Below are positions 8,362-17,481 of a DNA stretch of 64,000 nucleotides, piece after piece. This stretch comes from Citricoccus sp. SGAir0253. Its GTDB lineage: Bacteria > Actinomycetota > Actinomycetes > Actinomycetales > Micrococcaceae. The first letter of the stretch is position 1; the number at the start of each line of letters is the position of its first letter. The notes below the pieces were generated by a model, which worked only from the letters and a program-made list of their open reading frames with translations, was not told the DNA's origin and searched no databases. The position numbers and the translations under genes are program-made. The DNA lies in the NCBI RefSeq assembly GCF_005877055.1, contig NZ_CP039424.1, positions 558,001 to 622,000 of the forward strand. Direction: 5' to 3'.

Positions 8362-9846
8362 CTAGTGCTGGCGACGTCCTCGCGGCAGGGCCATCACGGC
8401 CAGTCCGGCCAGGGCCATGAGGAGTGCGCCCACCCCGGCGAACAGCCATCCGGAGGCGCCCAGGACCTGGGCGCCGGGCCCGCCCGCCACGGCCGCCGCC
8501 GCGGGGGAGGCGTCCTCGGCGGAGGCCGATCCGGCGCGGGCGGCCGACCCCGCGGCGGCCGAGCGCACGAGCCGGCCGGTCCGCTCGAGGGTGCGCTCGG
8601 CGCCCTGGGCCACGGCGGAGGGGATGACGTCCCGCCACGGGGACGCCGCGGTGGGGCCGGCGGCGGGCACCGGGGCGACCGGTCCGCCCGCCGTGGGCGC
8701 CCCGCCCGGGGCGTCCGGTGGCGCCGGGGCCTCCGGGCCGGCCTCCCGGCCCGCGTCGGGGGCCGCTCCCTCCGGGCCCGAGGACCTGCCGTCGGCGGCG
8801 CCGCCCGGGGTGTCACCCGCGGTTCCGCCGTCGGTCCCGTCACCGCCGCCGGGCGTGCCCGGGGCCGCTGGGCCGTCCGTGCCGTCGTCCTCGCCCGGAC
8901 CGGCCGTCGCCGGCTGTCGCGGCGTCCCCGCCGGCGGCCGGGACGGGGTGGCAGGTGCGGAGTCCGGGGCGGAGGGCGTGCCGGGCACTGCGGGGGACAT
9001 GCTCGGGGGCGCGGGGGTGGCCGGGGCCGTCCCCGTGGGCTCCGGTGCCTCGCCGCCGGGCCCCGGGGCCGACGTCGGGCTCGCGGCGGGGGCGGTGGGC
9101 TGCGGTTCCCCGGCGCCCGGCGTGGGGGAGGCGCTCGTCCCGCTGGGCGAGGGGGTGGGCGTCGGCTCGGGGGCGGGGGGCGCCTCCTGGACCAGCACGG
9201 CGATCTCGCAGTTGGCCTCCGCGCCGTGGTCGTCCACCGCCGTGACCGGGACGCCGTCCTGGCCGGTCCGCCCCGAGGGGGCCGTGTAGGTCACCACGTG
9301 GCCGGACACCGTGGCCTGCACGCCGAACATGGACGGTCCGGTGCGCAGCGTGACCGGGTCGCCGTCCGGGTCCAGGACCGAGACGCGGATGGACTCCGTG
9401 GCCCCCGCCTGTGTCACCACGCCCGGGCAGTCGGCCTGCGGCGCGCCGTTGCCGGGTGATGGGGACTCCGTGGGGGACGAGGAGGGCGAGCCGGCCGCGG
9501 ACGAGTCTGGGTCACCGTCCGGGGAGGCGGACCCGGCGGGGGCCGGTCCTGACAAGGAGGAACCGGAGGGGACGGCGGCGCCGGCCGCGGCGGGGCGGAG
9601 GGGTCCCGGGGCCAGGGCGGGGAGCAGGAGGGCGGCCGCCAGGGCCGTCCCCGTGCCGATCGCCACGATGCGGGCCGCGGTGCCGCGGGCCGCACGGCCG
9701 CGGGGGGCGGGGCGCGGCGGCCGGGCGCCGGGATCCGCCGGGACGACGGGAGCGGCCGCCGGCGACAGGCGGAGGGCGGAACGGATGGGGGAGGGGAACC
9801 GGCACCGGCCACCCCGGGACGCTGATCGTGCTGCGGTGGTGGTCAT
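8362..9846 (-). CDS. Pro/Ala/Ser-rich exported surface protein
   Basis: The 494-residue protein has a long basic N-terminus (about 58 residues), a hydrophobic segment (about 60-85), a Ser/Pro-rich stretch, and one compact beta-rich domain at about residues 135-215 containing IRVSVLDPDGDPVTLRTG and YTAPSGRTGQDGVPVTAVDD, which resembles the Ig/cadherin-like tandem domains of bacterial surface proteins. About 220 residues of Pro/Ala/Thr/Gly linker follow, then a C-terminal hydrophobic helix (about 463-484) and basic residues RGRRQH. That layout indicates an envelope-anchored protein. No LPXTG motif is visible, so the anchor is probably the helix. The linker's composition also produces long antisense open frames that are not genes. 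Confidence 0.78.
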   Translation of the reverse strand: MTTTAARSASRGGRCRFPSPIRSALRLSPAAAPVVPADPGARPPRPAPRGRAARGTAARIVAIGTGTALAAALLLPALAPGPLRPAAAGAAVPSGSSLSGPAPAGSASPDGDPDSSAAGSPSSSPTESPSPGNGAPQADCPGVVTQAGATESIRVSVLDPDGDPVTLRTGPSMFGVQATVSGHVVTYTAPSGRTGQDGVPVTAVDDHGAEANCEIAVLVQEAPPAPEPTPTPSPSGTSASPTPGAGEPQPTAPAASPTSAPGPGGEAPEPTGTAPATPAPPSMSPAVPGTPSAPDSAPATPSRPPAGTPRQPATAGPGEDDGTDGPAAPGTPGGGDGTDGGTAGDTPGGAADGRSSGPEGAAPDAGREAGPEAPAPPDAPGGAPTAGGPVAPVPAAGPTAASPWRDVIPSAVAQGAERTLERTGRLVRSAAAGSAARAGSASAEDASPAAAAVAGGPGAQVLGASGWLFAGVGALLMALAGLAVMALPRGRRQH

Positions 9847-9929
9847 TCAGGTGCCCCCCGGCGCTGAAGTGAGTTGGCCCCGTGCCGTCCGCCCCGTCGG
9901 GCGGGACGGACGGCACCGGCGTATTCGTG

Positions 9930-9935
9930 ATCATA
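9930..9935 (-). promoter_or_regulatory. Candidate -10 element for surface-protein gene
   Basis: On the minus strand this reads TATGAT, a near-consensus -10 hexamer, in the only A/T-rich patch of the 240-bp gap, 84 bp before the surface-protein start. No clear -35 accompanies it. The rest of the gap (about 9940-10080) is GC-rich with no supportable gene. Confidence 0.35.
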
Positions 9936-10086
9936 CCGTGATCTTTGCCGAGGCGCATCACGTGCCCGTCACGCCCCGGGACCGGCCCACGCCGGGGATC
10001 ACGCCCCCGGTGCCCCGGCGCGGGGGCCACCCGGGGCGGGGGAGGCGGGCCCGATGGCGGTCCGGCGCGCCGGCCGGGGCAGGGGC

Positions 10087-11091
10087 TCAGGCCACCCGGG
10101 CCTCGGGGACGGCCACCTTGGCCGGGTCGTCCGTGACCACGTGGCCGATCGCGGCGTCGACCGCGCCGAGCGTCGCCTCGTCCAGGACCAGCCCGGAGGC
10201 CGCCACGTTCTCCGCCACCTGTCCGGGCCGAGAGGCGCCCACGATCGCGCCGGCCACGTTGGGATTGGCCAGCACCCAGGCGATCGCCAGCTGGCCCATG
10301 GTGCAGCCGAGGCCCTCGGCGATGGGGCGCAGCCGCTGCACGGCCCCCAGCACGTCGTCGCGCATCCAGCCGGCCATGGCCTTCTGGCCGCCCTTCTCGT
10401 CCGCCGCCCGCGAGCCGGCGGGCGGCTGCTGGCCGGGCAGGTACTTGCCCGTCAGCATGCCCCCGGCCATGGGGGACCAGACGATCTGGGAGACGCCGAG
10501 GTCCTCGCACGCCGGGATCACCTCGGGTTCGATGACCCGCCACAGCATGGAGTACTGCGGCTGGCTGGAGATGAGCTGGATCCCGAGCGAGCGCGCCATG
10601 GCGTGGGCCTCGCGGATCCGGTCCGCCGGCCACTCGGAGACGCCGATGTACAGTGCCTTGCCGGCGCGCACCACGTCGGCGAAGGCCTGCATGGTCTCCT
10701 CCAGCGGGGTCTCCACGTCGTAGCGGTGCGCCTGGTAGAGGTCGACGTAGTCCATCCGGAGCCGGCGCAGCGAGCCGTCGATCGACTCGAGCACGTGCTT
10801 GCGGGACAGGCCGGTGTCGTTGGGTCCCTTGGGGCCGGTGGGCCAGTAGACCTTGGTGAAGACCTCGAGGGACTCCCGGCGCTCGCCTGCCAGCGCCTCG
10901 CCGAGGACCTCCTCGGCCCTGCCGTTGGCGTAGACGTCGGCGGTGTCGAAGCTGGTGATGCCGTTGTCCAGGGCCGCCCGGACGCAGGCGTGGGCCGTGT
11001 CGTTCTCCACCTGGGACCCGTGGGTCAGCCAGTTGCCGTAGATGATCTCGGAGATCTTGAGTCCGCTGTTGCCCAGGTACCTGAATCGCAT
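10087..11091 (-). CDS. Aldo/keto reductase (YghZ / Kv-beta-like)
   Basis: This 334-residue protein belongs to the NADPH-dependent aldo/keto reductases with a (beta/alpha)8 barrel. Visible family features are the N-terminal hairpin and first strand (RFRYLGNSGLKISEIIYGN), the catalytic Asp and Tyr in SFDTADVYANG (about residues 48-58), the Lys in VFTKVYW, the catalytic His in DLYQAHRYD, and the C-terminal cofactor-binding GAIVGASRPGQVAEN. Family members reduce aldehydes or ketones; the physiological substrate is unknown. It stands alone, 22 bp downstream of an Lrp gene in the same direction, so the two may be co-transcribed. Confidence 0.9.
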   Translation of the reverse strand: MRFRYLGNSGLKISEIIYGNWLTHGSQVENDTAHACVRAALDNGITSFDTADVYANGRAEEVLGEALAGERRESLEVFTKVYWPTGPKGPNDTGLSRKHVLESIDGSLRRLRMDYVDLYQAHRYDVETPLEETMQAFADVVRAGKALYIGVSEWPADRIREAHAMARSLGIQLISSQPQYSMLWRVIEPEVIPACEDLGVSQIVWSPMAGGMLTGKYLPGQQPPAGSRAADEKGGQKAMAGWMRDDVLGAVQRLRPIAEGLGCTMGQLAIAWVLANPNVAGAIVGASRPGQVAENVAASGLVLDEATLGAVDAAIGHVVTDDPAKVAVPEARVA

Positions 11092-11113
11092 GGCCCCACC
11101 CTAGACGGGGCGG

Positions 11114-11569
11114 TCACGGGATGGGCACGGTCCGGTCGGAGACGAGCCGCTTCATCACGAGCGTGGAGGTCAGTCGCTGGACCCCCGGCAGGCTGCCCAG
11201 CACCGAGTCGTAGAGCTCCTGGTAGGCCGCGAGGTCGCGCGTGAGCAGCCGGAGGATGTAGTCGGGTTCGCCGAACAGCCGCTGGGCGTCCACGATGTTC
11301 GGCACCTCGAGGGCCGCGGCCTCGAAGGCGGAGATGGTCTCCACGTCCGTGACCCCCAGGGTGACGAAGACGATCGCCTCGAAGCCCAGGCCCACGGCCT
11401 CGGGGACGACGACGGCCCGGTAGCGCTCGATCACCCCGGACTGCTCGAGGTCCTTGAGCCGGCGGTGGCAGGAGGACAGGCTCAGACCCACCCGCTGGGC
11501 GAGGTCCGTGGCGCTCATCCGGCCGTCCTCCTGCAGCAGTGAAAGCATCTCCCGGCTGATCCCGTCCAT
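11114..11569 (-). CDS. Lrp/AsnC-family transcriptional regulator
   Basis: This 151-residue protein has the full single-unit Lrp layout: an N-terminal helix-turn-helix (MLSLLQEDGRMSATDLAQRV, then LSLSSCHRRLKDLEQSGVI, residues about 8-47) and a C-terminal RAM ligand-binding and oligomerisation domain. I start at MDGISRE because upstream residues do not fit the family. It is divergent from a LysE exporter gene, the classic arrangement in which an Lrp-type activator senses an amino acid and switches on its exporter. A 13-bp palindrome (11637-11649) lies between them. Confidence 0.9.
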   Translation of the reverse strand: MDGISREMLSLLQEDGRMSATDLAQRVGLSLSSCHRRLKDLEQSGVIERYRAVVVPEAVGLGFEAIVFVTLGVTDVETISAFEAAALEVPNIVDAQRLFGEPDYILRLLTRDLAAYQELYDSVLGSLPGVQRLTSTLVMKRLVSDRTVPIP

Positions 11570-11636
11570 GCGGATAATCCTCGCACCCACCGCGGCGTTT
11601 CTCGCGAAGCGGCGCAGCACATTCCGCGCCGATCTC

Positions 11637-11649
11637 CGTAGGATCTACG
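11637..11649. promoter_or_regulatory. Palindrome between lrp and lysE-like gene
   Basis: CGTAG and CTACG flank GAT, giving a perfect palindrome in the 153-bp divergent gap; TAGGAT inside it could also serve as a -10 hexamer for the rightward gene. It is a candidate binding site for the divergent Lrp regulator. Confidence 0.4.
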
Positions 11650-11722
11650 TCCAGGCAAGGTGGGTCGCCCCTCGGGGCCGGCCCGGGACGGGGCCCGGTG
11701 CGGCCCGGAGGGAGCGTGGCGC

Positions 11723-12346
11723 GTGGATGCCTCACTGGCGGTCCAGTTCTGGATGGTGGCGCTGCTGCTGGCCCTGACCCCGGGGGCGGACTGGGCCTAC
11801 GCGATCTCCACCGGCCTGCGATCGCGCTCCGTGATGCCCGCCGTGCTGGGGATGGTCTCCGGCTACGCCGTGGTGGTGGCCGTCGTCGCCGTGGGCGTCG
11901 GCGCCCTCGTCACGCGATACCCCGCGGCCCTGACCGCGCTGTCCCTACTCGGGGCCGCCTACCTGCTCTACCTGGGCGCGGGGGCGCTGTTCCGCCGGGT
12001 CGAGCAGGTGGGGGCCAGCGAGCGGCCCACGGGTGAGCGACCCCTGTCCCAGTTCCTGCTCGGGGCCGGCGTCAGCGGCATCAACCCCAAGGGGCTGCTG
12101 CTGCTCCTGGCGCTGCTGCCGCAGTTCACCTCGCCCGCCGGCTGGCCCTCCGGGGTCCAGATGCTCGCGCTCGGCAGCCTGCACGTGCTGAACTGCGCCG
12201 TCATCTACACCCTCGTCGCCCTGCTCGCCCGCCGCATCCTGCACTCGCGGCCGCGCGCGGGGGCAGTGGTCACCCGGGTGGCCGGCGTGGCCATGACGGT
12301 GTTCGGCGTGGCGGTGCTCGTCGAGCAGGGGATGGCCCTGCTCTGA
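11723..12346 (+). CDS. LysE-family amino-acid exporter
   Basis: This 207-residue membrane protein has the six-helix LysE/RhtB pattern: an N-terminal helix followed by the conserved LTPGADWAYAISTGLRSRS block (usually TPGP, here TPGA), the mid-protein SGINPKGLLLLLALLPQF motif typical of the family, and a C-terminal helix pair. LysE-type proteins export basic or neutral amino acids by proton exchange. I start at GTG 11723 (ValAspAlaSer) with GGAGGG 11 bp upstream; the start could be slightly different. Its divergent Lrp neighbour is the likely regulator. Confidence 0.87.
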   Translation: MDASLAVQFWMVALLLALTPGADWAYAISTGLRSRSVMPAVLGMVSGYAVVVAVVAVGVGALVTRYPAALTALSLLGAAYLLYLGAGALFRRVEQVGASERPTGERPLSQFLLGAGVSGINPKGLLLLLALLPQFTSPAGWPSGVQMLALGSLHVLNCAVIYTLVALLARRILHSRPRAGAVVTRVAGVAMTVFGVAVLVEQGMALL

Positions 12347-12421
12347 GCCCCCGTGGTTCCTCCGCCGACCCGGTGGCCCCGGCGGGGCGGGCGTGGAGCG
12401 GGGCCCCGGCCCGGAACGACG

Positions 12422-12456
12422 AGACGGCCGCCCTCCCCGAGGGGAGGACGGCCGTC
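12422..12456 (-). terminator. Hairpin after cspA
   Basis: GACGGCCG and its inverse CGGCCGTC enclose a second pair, CCTCCCC and GGGGAGG, giving a strong GC stem 18 bp downstream of the cspA stop. No U tract follows, as is common in high-GC actinobacteria. It could serve both cspA and the convergent LysE gene. Confidence 0.6.
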
Positions 12457-12473
12457 CCGGTGCGTGGGTCAGG

Positions 12474-12677
12474 TCAGAGCGCGCGGACCGCGGCGGCCTG
12501 CATGCCCTTGGGGCCCTGCTGGGCCTCGAACTCGACCTTCTGGTCCTCCTGGAGCTCACGGAAGCCGTTGCCCTCGATGGCGGAGAAGTGCACGAAGATG
12601 TCGGCGGAGTTGTCGTCCGGGGAGATGAAGCCGTAGCCCTTCTCAGCGTTGAACCACTTGACGGTACCGGTGGCCAT
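12474..12677 (-). CDS. cspA: Cold-shock protein
   Basis: This 67-residue CspA-type OB-fold protein shows both RNA-binding motifs: RNP1 as KGYGFI (about residues 15-20) and RNP2 as DIFVHF (about 28-33). The family binds single-stranded RNA and DNA and melts mRNA structure; some members are cold-induced and others constitutive. The ATG has the ribosome-binding site AGAAAGAGG just upstream. About 150 nt of leader separate it from a possible -10 element (TACTAT, minus strand, 12827-12832). Long leaders are typical of csp genes and often mediate temperature control. Confidence 0.95.
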   Translation of the reverse strand: MATGTVKWFNAEKGYGFISPDDNSADIFVHFSAIEGNGFRELQEDQKVEFEAQQGPKGMQAAAVRAL

Positions 12678-12832
12678 GGGAGCCTCTTTCTGTGGGGTGT
12701 CTACCCGCCGGGGTTCCAGCGGGGGCGAAGCGGCGTGTACATACCGCTTCCCAACGCCCCGTGCGGCCCGGAGGCCGACCGGTCCGCAGTGATGACGGAC
12801 TTACTGCTACTACTACTTCGTCACCCATAGTA
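12678..12832 (-). promoter_or_regulatory. cspA promoter and long 5' leader
   Basis: TACTAT at 12827-12832 (minus strand) is the best -10 candidate, which gives an mRNA leader of roughly 145 nt. The leader starts with an A/G-rich patch containing repeated AGTAGTAG and continues into GC-rich segments able to fold. No gene is supportable on either strand here. Confidence 0.45.
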
Positions 12833-12925
12833 CGGGACATCCGGCAGAACGAAAGACCCCCTATTCTGCCAGACGCGAAGGGCCCGGCGCTGAATGGGCC
12901 GACGATGACCGTGTCGCGGCGGCCG

Positions 12926-13318
12926 TCAGTCCGGGGCGGTGCGGCCGCGCAGGCGCTCCATCTGGCGGCGGTCGCGCTTGGTGGGCCGGCCGGTGCCGCG
13001 GTCCCGCAGCGGGACGGCGAGCAGCTCGCGCGGCACCGGCGGCGGGGAGTGGTCCGCGTAGTGGCGCGCCGCCTCGGCCGCGCCCACCCGCTTGGCCAGC
13101 AGTCCGGTGACCTCGAGGATGCGCTCGCGCCCGGGCTGGCGCAGCCGGATGGTGTCCCCGGGCTTGACCACCTGGGCCGCCTTGGCGGGCTGGCCGTTCA
13201 GCCGGACGTGGCCGGCCCGGCAGGCCGCGGTGGCCGCCGAGCGGGTCTTGAACATGCGCACGCCCCACAGCCACGCGTCCAGGCGGACCTGGCTCGGGGG
13301 CTGCGGGGCGTTCGGCAT
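12926..13318 (-). CDS. S4-domain RNA-binding protein (Hsp15-like)
   Basis: This 130-residue protein opens with an S4 RNA-binding domain (VRLDAWLWGVRMFKTRSAAT, then AGHVRLNGQPAKAAQVVKPG, about residues 11-55), followed by a basic C-terminal tail (GRPTKRDRRQMERLRGR). This is the layout of heat-shock protein Hsp15, which binds stalled 50S subunits carrying peptidyl-tRNA. I chose the start at MPNAPQPP; the longer open frame upstream is antisense shadow. It follows the flavin reductase gene by 35 bp in the same direction, so it may be expressed from the riboswitch-controlled transcript. Confidence 0.88.
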   Translation of the reverse strand: MPNAPQPPSQVRLDAWLWGVRMFKTRSAATAACRAGHVRLNGQPAKAAQVVKPGDTIRLRQPGRERILEVTGLLAKRVGAAEAARHYADHSPPPVPRELLAVPLRDRGTGRPTKRDRRQMERLRGRTAPD

Positions 13319-13353
13319 GCCGGACAGCGTACCGTCCCCGCGCGGGGGACGGC

Positions 13354-13899
13354 CTACTGGTTGCCCTCGGCGGTGCGCAGGTTGCGGAAGGCGGAGCGGT
13401 GGAACACGAGCGGCTCGTGCTCGCTGGAGTGGTCGTGCACGCCGTGGACCTCCAGCAGCACCACGTGGTGGTCGCCGGCCGGCAGCTCCGCGTAGACGGT
13501 GGTGTCCAACCACAGCGCCGCGTCCTCGAGGAACAGGGCGCCACGCTCGGAGGCGCGGACGTCCAGCCCGGCGAACCGGTCGCCGTCCTTGGAGGCCAGC
13601 TGGCGGCACACGTTCGTGTGGCCCTCGGCCAGCACGGAGATCCCGATGCGCTCGGCCTGCTTCAGCCGGGGCCACGTGCGGGAGGTGTTCTGCACGGCGA
13701 AGGACACCAGCGCCGGCTCGAGGGAGACGCCCACCGTGAAGGAGGAGGCCACGAGGCCCTCCTTCTCCCCGTTGGCGATGCCGCACAGGGCGGCCACGCC
13801 GGAGGGGAAGTGGGAGAAGGCGGTGCGCAGCGTCTGGGTGCTCAGCTCGGTGTCCAGGGCGACGGCGCGGTTCAGGTCGGTGGCGGCCAGTGCGGTCAT
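13354..13899 (-). CDS. Flavin reductase family protein
   Basis: This 181-residue protein has the flavin-reductase-like split-barrel fold: residues about 17-45 read LRTAFSHFPSGVAALCG, followed by VASSFTVGVSLEPALVSFAVQNTSRTWP, the FMN-binding region of the FlaRed family, and a C-terminal PLVFHRSAFRNL. Such enzymes supply reduced FMN to two-component monooxygenases or carry out NAD(P)H-flavin reduction. A SAM-IV riboswitch lies just upstream, so expression should fall when S-adenosylmethionine is plentiful. That argues for a role in sulfur acquisition, for example feeding a desulfonating monooxygenase. No monooxygenase is adjacent. Confidence 0.88.
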   Translation of the reverse strand: MTALAATDLNRAVALDTELSTQTLRTAFSHFPSGVAALCGIANGEKEGLVASSFTVGVSLEPALVSFAVQNTSRTWPRLKQAERIGISVLAEGHTNVCRQLASKDGDRFAGLDVRASERGALFLEDAALWLDTTVYAELPAGDHHVVLLEVHGVHDHSSEHEPLVFHRSAFRNLRTAEGNQ

Positions 13900-13960
13900 C
13901 TCAGTCCTCCGTTCGAAGGCGCATCTGCGTGGGAGGACCGGGGGCGGCACGTCCGTCCGG

Positions 13961-14093
13961 CACCCGCAGAGACGCGGTACTTGCCCGCCGGGGGTACCCG
14001 GGGGGCCGAATCCTCACCTGGAGCACCCCACTACTGCGTGGAGAGGGTTGCCGTCCCGCAAGCCAGGGCTGTAACAGCGGGAACTCGTGATTC
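13961..14093 (-). ncRNA. SAM-IV riboswitch
   Basis: On the minus strand this leader carries the SAM-IV core in the right order: GAATCACGAG, then CCCTGGCTTGC, GGACGGCAACCCTC, a variable helix, GTGGGGTGCTCCAGGTGAGG, GATTCGGCC closing the first helix, and the pseudoknot-side segment GGCGGGCAAG followed by GCG...GCGGG. These blocks match the actinobacterial consensus I know. It ends about 60 nt before the flavin reductase start. SAM binding is expected to block translation or transcription. It also separates this unit from hisD upstream, which has its own terminator-like hairpin. Confidence 0.88.
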
Positions 14094-14172
14094 TGGGATC
14101 CAGCGTAACGACGGGGGCGCGGAACGGTCAAAGGCCCCGGTGGGATGTGAACCCCCGTGACGGCCGCCACGC

Positions 14173-14199
14173 CCCCGCCGCCCCACCGGCGCGGCGGGG
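14173..14199 (-). terminator. Hairpin after hisD
   Basis: CCCCGCCGC and GCGGCGGGG form a 9-bp stem with a 9-nt loop, 15 bp beyond the hisD stop on the minus strand. No U tract follows. Confidence 0.5.
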
Positions 14200-14213
14200 T
14201 CGACGGGGGCGGC

Positions 14214-15521
14214 TCAGCGGAAGCGGCGCCGGACCGCCTCGCCGTGGGCGGGCAGGCCCTCCGCCTCGGCGAGCGAGGAGATGTTGTCCGCCAGCTCCTT
14301 CAGCCCCGTCTCGGAGTACCGGATCAGCTGCTGCAGCCGCAGGAAGCTGACCGTGTTCAGCCCGGAGGAGTACCGGGCGGACCCACCGGTGGGCAGCACG
14401 TGGTTGGAGCCGGAGGAGTAGTCGCCCAGCGGCACGGGGGAGTGGGGGCCCACGAACACGGCGCCGGCGTTGCGGATCCGCCGCGCGGTCTCCAGCGGGT
14501 CCACGGTGTGCACCTCGAGGTGCTCGGCGGCGTAGGCGTCCGCCACGGCCACCGCCTCGTCGAGGGTGTCCACCACGAGCACGCCGGACTGCGGGCCGCC
14601 GAGGGCCTGGCGGACCTGCTCCTCGTGGAAGGACCCGGGCACCTGCGCCTCGATCTCGGCGACCACGTCCCGGGCCAGCTCGGGGGCGGTGGTGATGAGC
14701 ACCGAGCCGGCCATCGGGTCGTGCTCGGCCTGGCTGATCAGGTCCGCGGCCACCCAGGCGGCGTCCGCCGTGGCGTCGGCCAGCACGGCGATCTCCGTGG
14801 GCCCGGCCTCCGCGTCGATCCCGATCGTCCCGAGCAGCGCGCGCTTGGCCGCGGCCACGAAGATGTTGCCCGGCCCCGTGACCATGTCCACGGGCGCGCA
14901 CACCCGCGTGCCGTCGTCGTCCGCCACCCCGTAGGCGAACATGGCCACCGCCTGGGCGCCGCCCGCGGCGTAGACCTCGTCCACGCCCAGCAGGGCGCAC
15001 GCGGCGAGGATCACCGGGTGCGGCAGGCCGCCGAAGTCCTTCTGCGGCGGGGAGGCCACGGCGAGCGAGGGCACCCCGGCCGCCTGGGCCGGCACCACGT
15101 TCATCACCACGGAGGAGGGGTACACGGCCCGGCCGCCGGGGACGTACAGCCCCACGCGGTTGACCGGCACCCAGCGGTTCTCGACGACGGCGCCCTCGCC
15201 GAGCTCGACCTCGGAGCCGGACGGCAGCTGGGCGGCATGCACGCGGCGGGCGCGGGCGATGGACTCCTCGAGGGCGGCGCGGACCTCCGGGTCGAGGGCC
15301 TCCAGCGCCTCGGCCAGCGCCGCGGCCGGCACGCGGAGCGAGGGCGGCCGGATGCCGTCGAAGCGCTCGCCCAGCTCCAGCACGGCCCGGGCCCCGTTGG
15401 AGCGGACCTCCTCGAGGATGGGCAGCACGCGCGGCACCGCGCCGGCCACGTCCAGCTCGGCCCGCGGCAGCACCGTGGCCGGGTCGTAGTCGCGTCCGCG
15501 CAGGTCGGTGATCGAAAGCAT
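14214..15521 (-). CDS. hisD: Histidinol dehydrogenase
   Basis: This 435-residue enzyme oxidises L-histidinol to histidine in two NAD-dependent steps, the last stage of histidine biosynthesis. Family hallmarks are visible: [20 protein letters not shown] (about residues 120-140), [11 protein letters not shown], the signature [37 protein letters not shown] with the zinc-binding His, AEHLEV and GSNHVLPT. The start MLSITDL is preceded by GAGAGGA, and the length is normal. No other his gene flanks it within the window on either side, and an MscS gene is divergent 82 bp away, so the usual hisD-hisC-hisB order is not kept on the side visible here. Confidence 0.96.
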   Translation of the reverse strand: MLSITDLRGRDYDPATVLPRAELDVAGAVPRVLPILEEVRSNGARAVLELGERFDGIRPPSLRVPAAALAEALEALDPEVRAALEESIARARRVHAAQLPSGSEVELGEGAVVENRWVPVNRVGLYVPGGRAVYPSSVVMNVVPAQAAGVPSLAVASPPQKDFGGLPHPVILAACALLGVDEVYAAGGAQAVAMFAYGVADDDGTRVCAPVDMVTGPGNIFVAAAKRALLGTIGIDAEAGPTEIAVLADATADAAWVAADLISQAEHDPMAGSVLITTAPELARDVVAEIEAQVPGSFHEEQVRQALGGPQSGVLVVDTLDEAVAVADAYAAEHLEVHTVDPLETARRIRNAGAVFVGPHSPVPLGDYSSGSNHVLPTGGSARYSSGLNTVSFLRLQQLIRYSETGLKELADNISSLAEAEGLPAHGEAVRRRFR

Positions 15522-15603
15522 GAAGGGTCCTCTCCCGGTCGTCTCAGGGTCCATTCTCCACCCGTTCAGGTGCGGTGCAGGCGCAGGTGTCAGACTGGTG
15601 CCC

Positions 15604-17481
15604 ATGCCCAGTCTGTTCCCCTCCTCCGTGCTGCCCGCCGTACCCCCCGCCGACCCGTCCGCGGCCGACGCCGCCGAGCCCGCCGCGGCGCCCGTCGCCG
15701 CGGGCAGCGAGCAGACGGCGGTGCCGCAGGACATCACTGGCACCGTGCCGGACACGGTGCAGGAGGGCGCGCAGGGCGCCGTCGACTCCCTCGGGCCCTT
15801 CTGGGGGATCCTGTCCACGGTCGCGCTCGGCGTGGGCATCGCCCTGGCCGTGGTGGTGGCCGGGGCGCTGGTGCTCAACACGCTGCTGGCCCGCCGCCCG
15901 CTGATCCGCCAGCAGGTGGCCCGCTGCCGCATCCCGGTGGCCGTGGCCCTGTCCCTCATGGCGAGCCGCGTGGCCCTGGGGCTCACCGCCTCGGGGTACG
16001 ACTGGTTCGAGGGGACGAACTTCCTGCTGCTGGCCGGCATCATCGGCGCGCTCGCCTGGCTCGCGCTGCGGATCGTGCGGATCGTCGAGGAGCGGCTGCT
16101 GGCCAAGTACGGCACCGCGGGGGAGGACGACCGGCGCGACCGCAAGATCCAGACCCAGACCGTGCTGATCCGGCGCATCCTGCAGGCGGTCATCATCGTG
16201 ATGGCCGTGGCGGCGATCCTGCTGACCATCCCGCAGGTCCGCGCGGTCGGCGCCGGCCTGCTGGCCTCCGCGGGCCTGGTGTCCGTGGTCGCCGGCCTGG
16301 CCGTGCAGTCCACCCTGACCAACGTGTTCGCGGGCGTGCAGCTCGCCTTCACGGACGCGATCCGGGTGGGCGACGTGGTCACCATGGAGGACGTCTACGG
16401 CACGATCGAGGACATCACCCTGTCCTACGTGGTGGTCAAGATCTGGGACGGGCGCCGGGTGATCTTCCCCTCCAGCCACTTCACCACGACCCCGTTCGAG
16501 AACTGGACGCGCGTGGGCTCGGAGCTCTCCGGGACCGTGGAGATGGAGGTCGACTGGCGGGTGCCGATGGACGCCACGCGCGAGCGGCTCAAGGCCCTGC
16601 TGGAGTCCACCGAGCTGTGGGACGGCAAGGAGGGCTCCGTGCAGGTCACCGACGCCCTCGGCGGGATGGCCAAGATCCGTGCCGTGGTCTCCGCGCGCAA
16701 TTCCGGCGACCTGTGGGACCTGCGCTGCCTGGTCCGGGAGGACCTCATGACCTTCCTGCGCGAGGAGCACCCGGAGGCGATCTTCCACCAGCGCCTGGCC
16801 GAGGGCGTCACCGTGGTCACCCCCGCCTACGAGGACGAGGCCGGTGCGGAGGCCGACGGCGGCGCGCCGGCCGGCGGGCCCGGCACCTCCGGGCGGCTGC
16901 CGGGCGGTCCCGACGCCGGCCCGGTCCCCGGCGCGGCCGCCGGCCCGCGCACCGGCTGGGACGCGGAGGAGGCCGCCCACGACGCCGCGGCCGCGGGCTC
17001 CGGGAACGGCGTCGGCCGGGCGGCGGGGAACGGCACGGGGAACGGGGCGGGCCACGCCCACCCGGCACGCCCCGGCCGGACCGCGGAGACGGATCCCCGG
17101 ACGGGGCCGGTGCACCCCCGCGAGCCGGGGCCCTCGACCAGCCCGCTGCGTCGCATCGGCGGCCACCACGGCCCGGCGACCGCCCAGCAGCCGGCCGTCA
17201 CCGGCGGCCAGCGCGTGGTCACGGGCTCCGGGCCGGCCGTCACCGGCTCCACGCCGCTGACCCGGGCCTCGGGGGACTCCTCGGTGTTCACGGGCTCGAT
17301 CACCGCGATCGAGCGCAACAGGGAGTTCGCCGGTCCCGGCGAGAAGGCCTACCAGGAGCGCAAGGAGAAGGCCGCGCAGGCCGAGGCAGGCTCCGGCGAC
17401 CACGGCGACCACGGCAGCCACGCGGCCGAGACGGACCCGGAGCGGCGCGCCCGTCCGGACGTCGACCTCGAGGGGGACTGA
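15604..17481 (+). CDS. Small-conductance mechanosensitive (MscS-type) channel with long C-terminal tail
   Basis: This 625-residue protein has an N-terminal hydrophobic segment after a Pro/Ala-rich leader, three further membrane helices (about residues 75-100, 118-140 and 145-162), then the pore-lining TM3 region and MscS beta-domain ([23 protein letters not shown], then [29 protein letters not shown] and [17 protein letters not shown]). MscS channels release osmolytes during hypo-osmotic shock. About 220 residues of Gly/Pro/Ala-rich, probably disordered sequence follow the core, far beyond the roughly 290-residue E. coli MscS. The start chosen is ATG 15604; a longer form from 15508 is unlikely because it overlaps the hisD 5' end. 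Confidence 0.88.
   Translation: MPSLFPSSVLPAVPPADPSAADAAEPAAAPVAAGSEQTAVPQDITGTVPDTVQEGAQGAVDSLGPFWGILSTVALGVGIALAVVVAGALVLNTLLARRPLIRQQVARCRIPVAVALSLMASRVALGLTASGYDWFEGTNFLLLAGIIGALAWLALRIVRIVEERLLAKYGTAGEDDRRDRKIQTQTVLIRRILQAVIIVMAVAAILLTIPQVRAVGAGLLASAGLVSVVAGLAVQSTLTNVFAGVQLAFTDAIRVGDVVTMEDVYGTIEDITLSYVVVKIWDGRRVIFPSSHFTTTPFENWTRVGSELSGTVEMEVDWRVPMDATRERLKALLESTELWDGKEGSVQVTDALGGMAKIRAVVSARNSGDLWDLRCLVREDLMTFLREEHPEAIFHQRLAEGVTVVTPAYEDEAGAEADGGAPAGGPGTSGRLPGGPDAGPVPGAAAGPRTGWDAEEAAHDAAAAGSGNGVGRAAGNGTGNGAGHAHPARPGRTAETDPRTGPVHPREPGPSTSPLRRIGGHHGPATAQQPAVTGGQRVVTGSGPAVTGSTPLTRASGDSSVFTGSITAIERNREFAGPGEKAYQERKEKAAQAEAGSGDHGDHGSHAAETDPERRARPDVDLEGD

Noticed and set aside
8362-8480. LPXTG sortase anchor at the end of the surface protein
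   Set aside because: No LPXTG or close variant precedes the C-terminal hydrophobic helix.
8365-9459. Several open frames antisense to the surface-protein gene
   Set aside because: They arise from the repetitive Pro/Ala/Thr coding sequence of the real gene; no ribosome-binding site or motif.
12643-12840. 65-codon frame upstream of cspA
   Set aside because: It covers the cspA start and leader and has no ribosome-binding site; a long leader is normal for csp genes.
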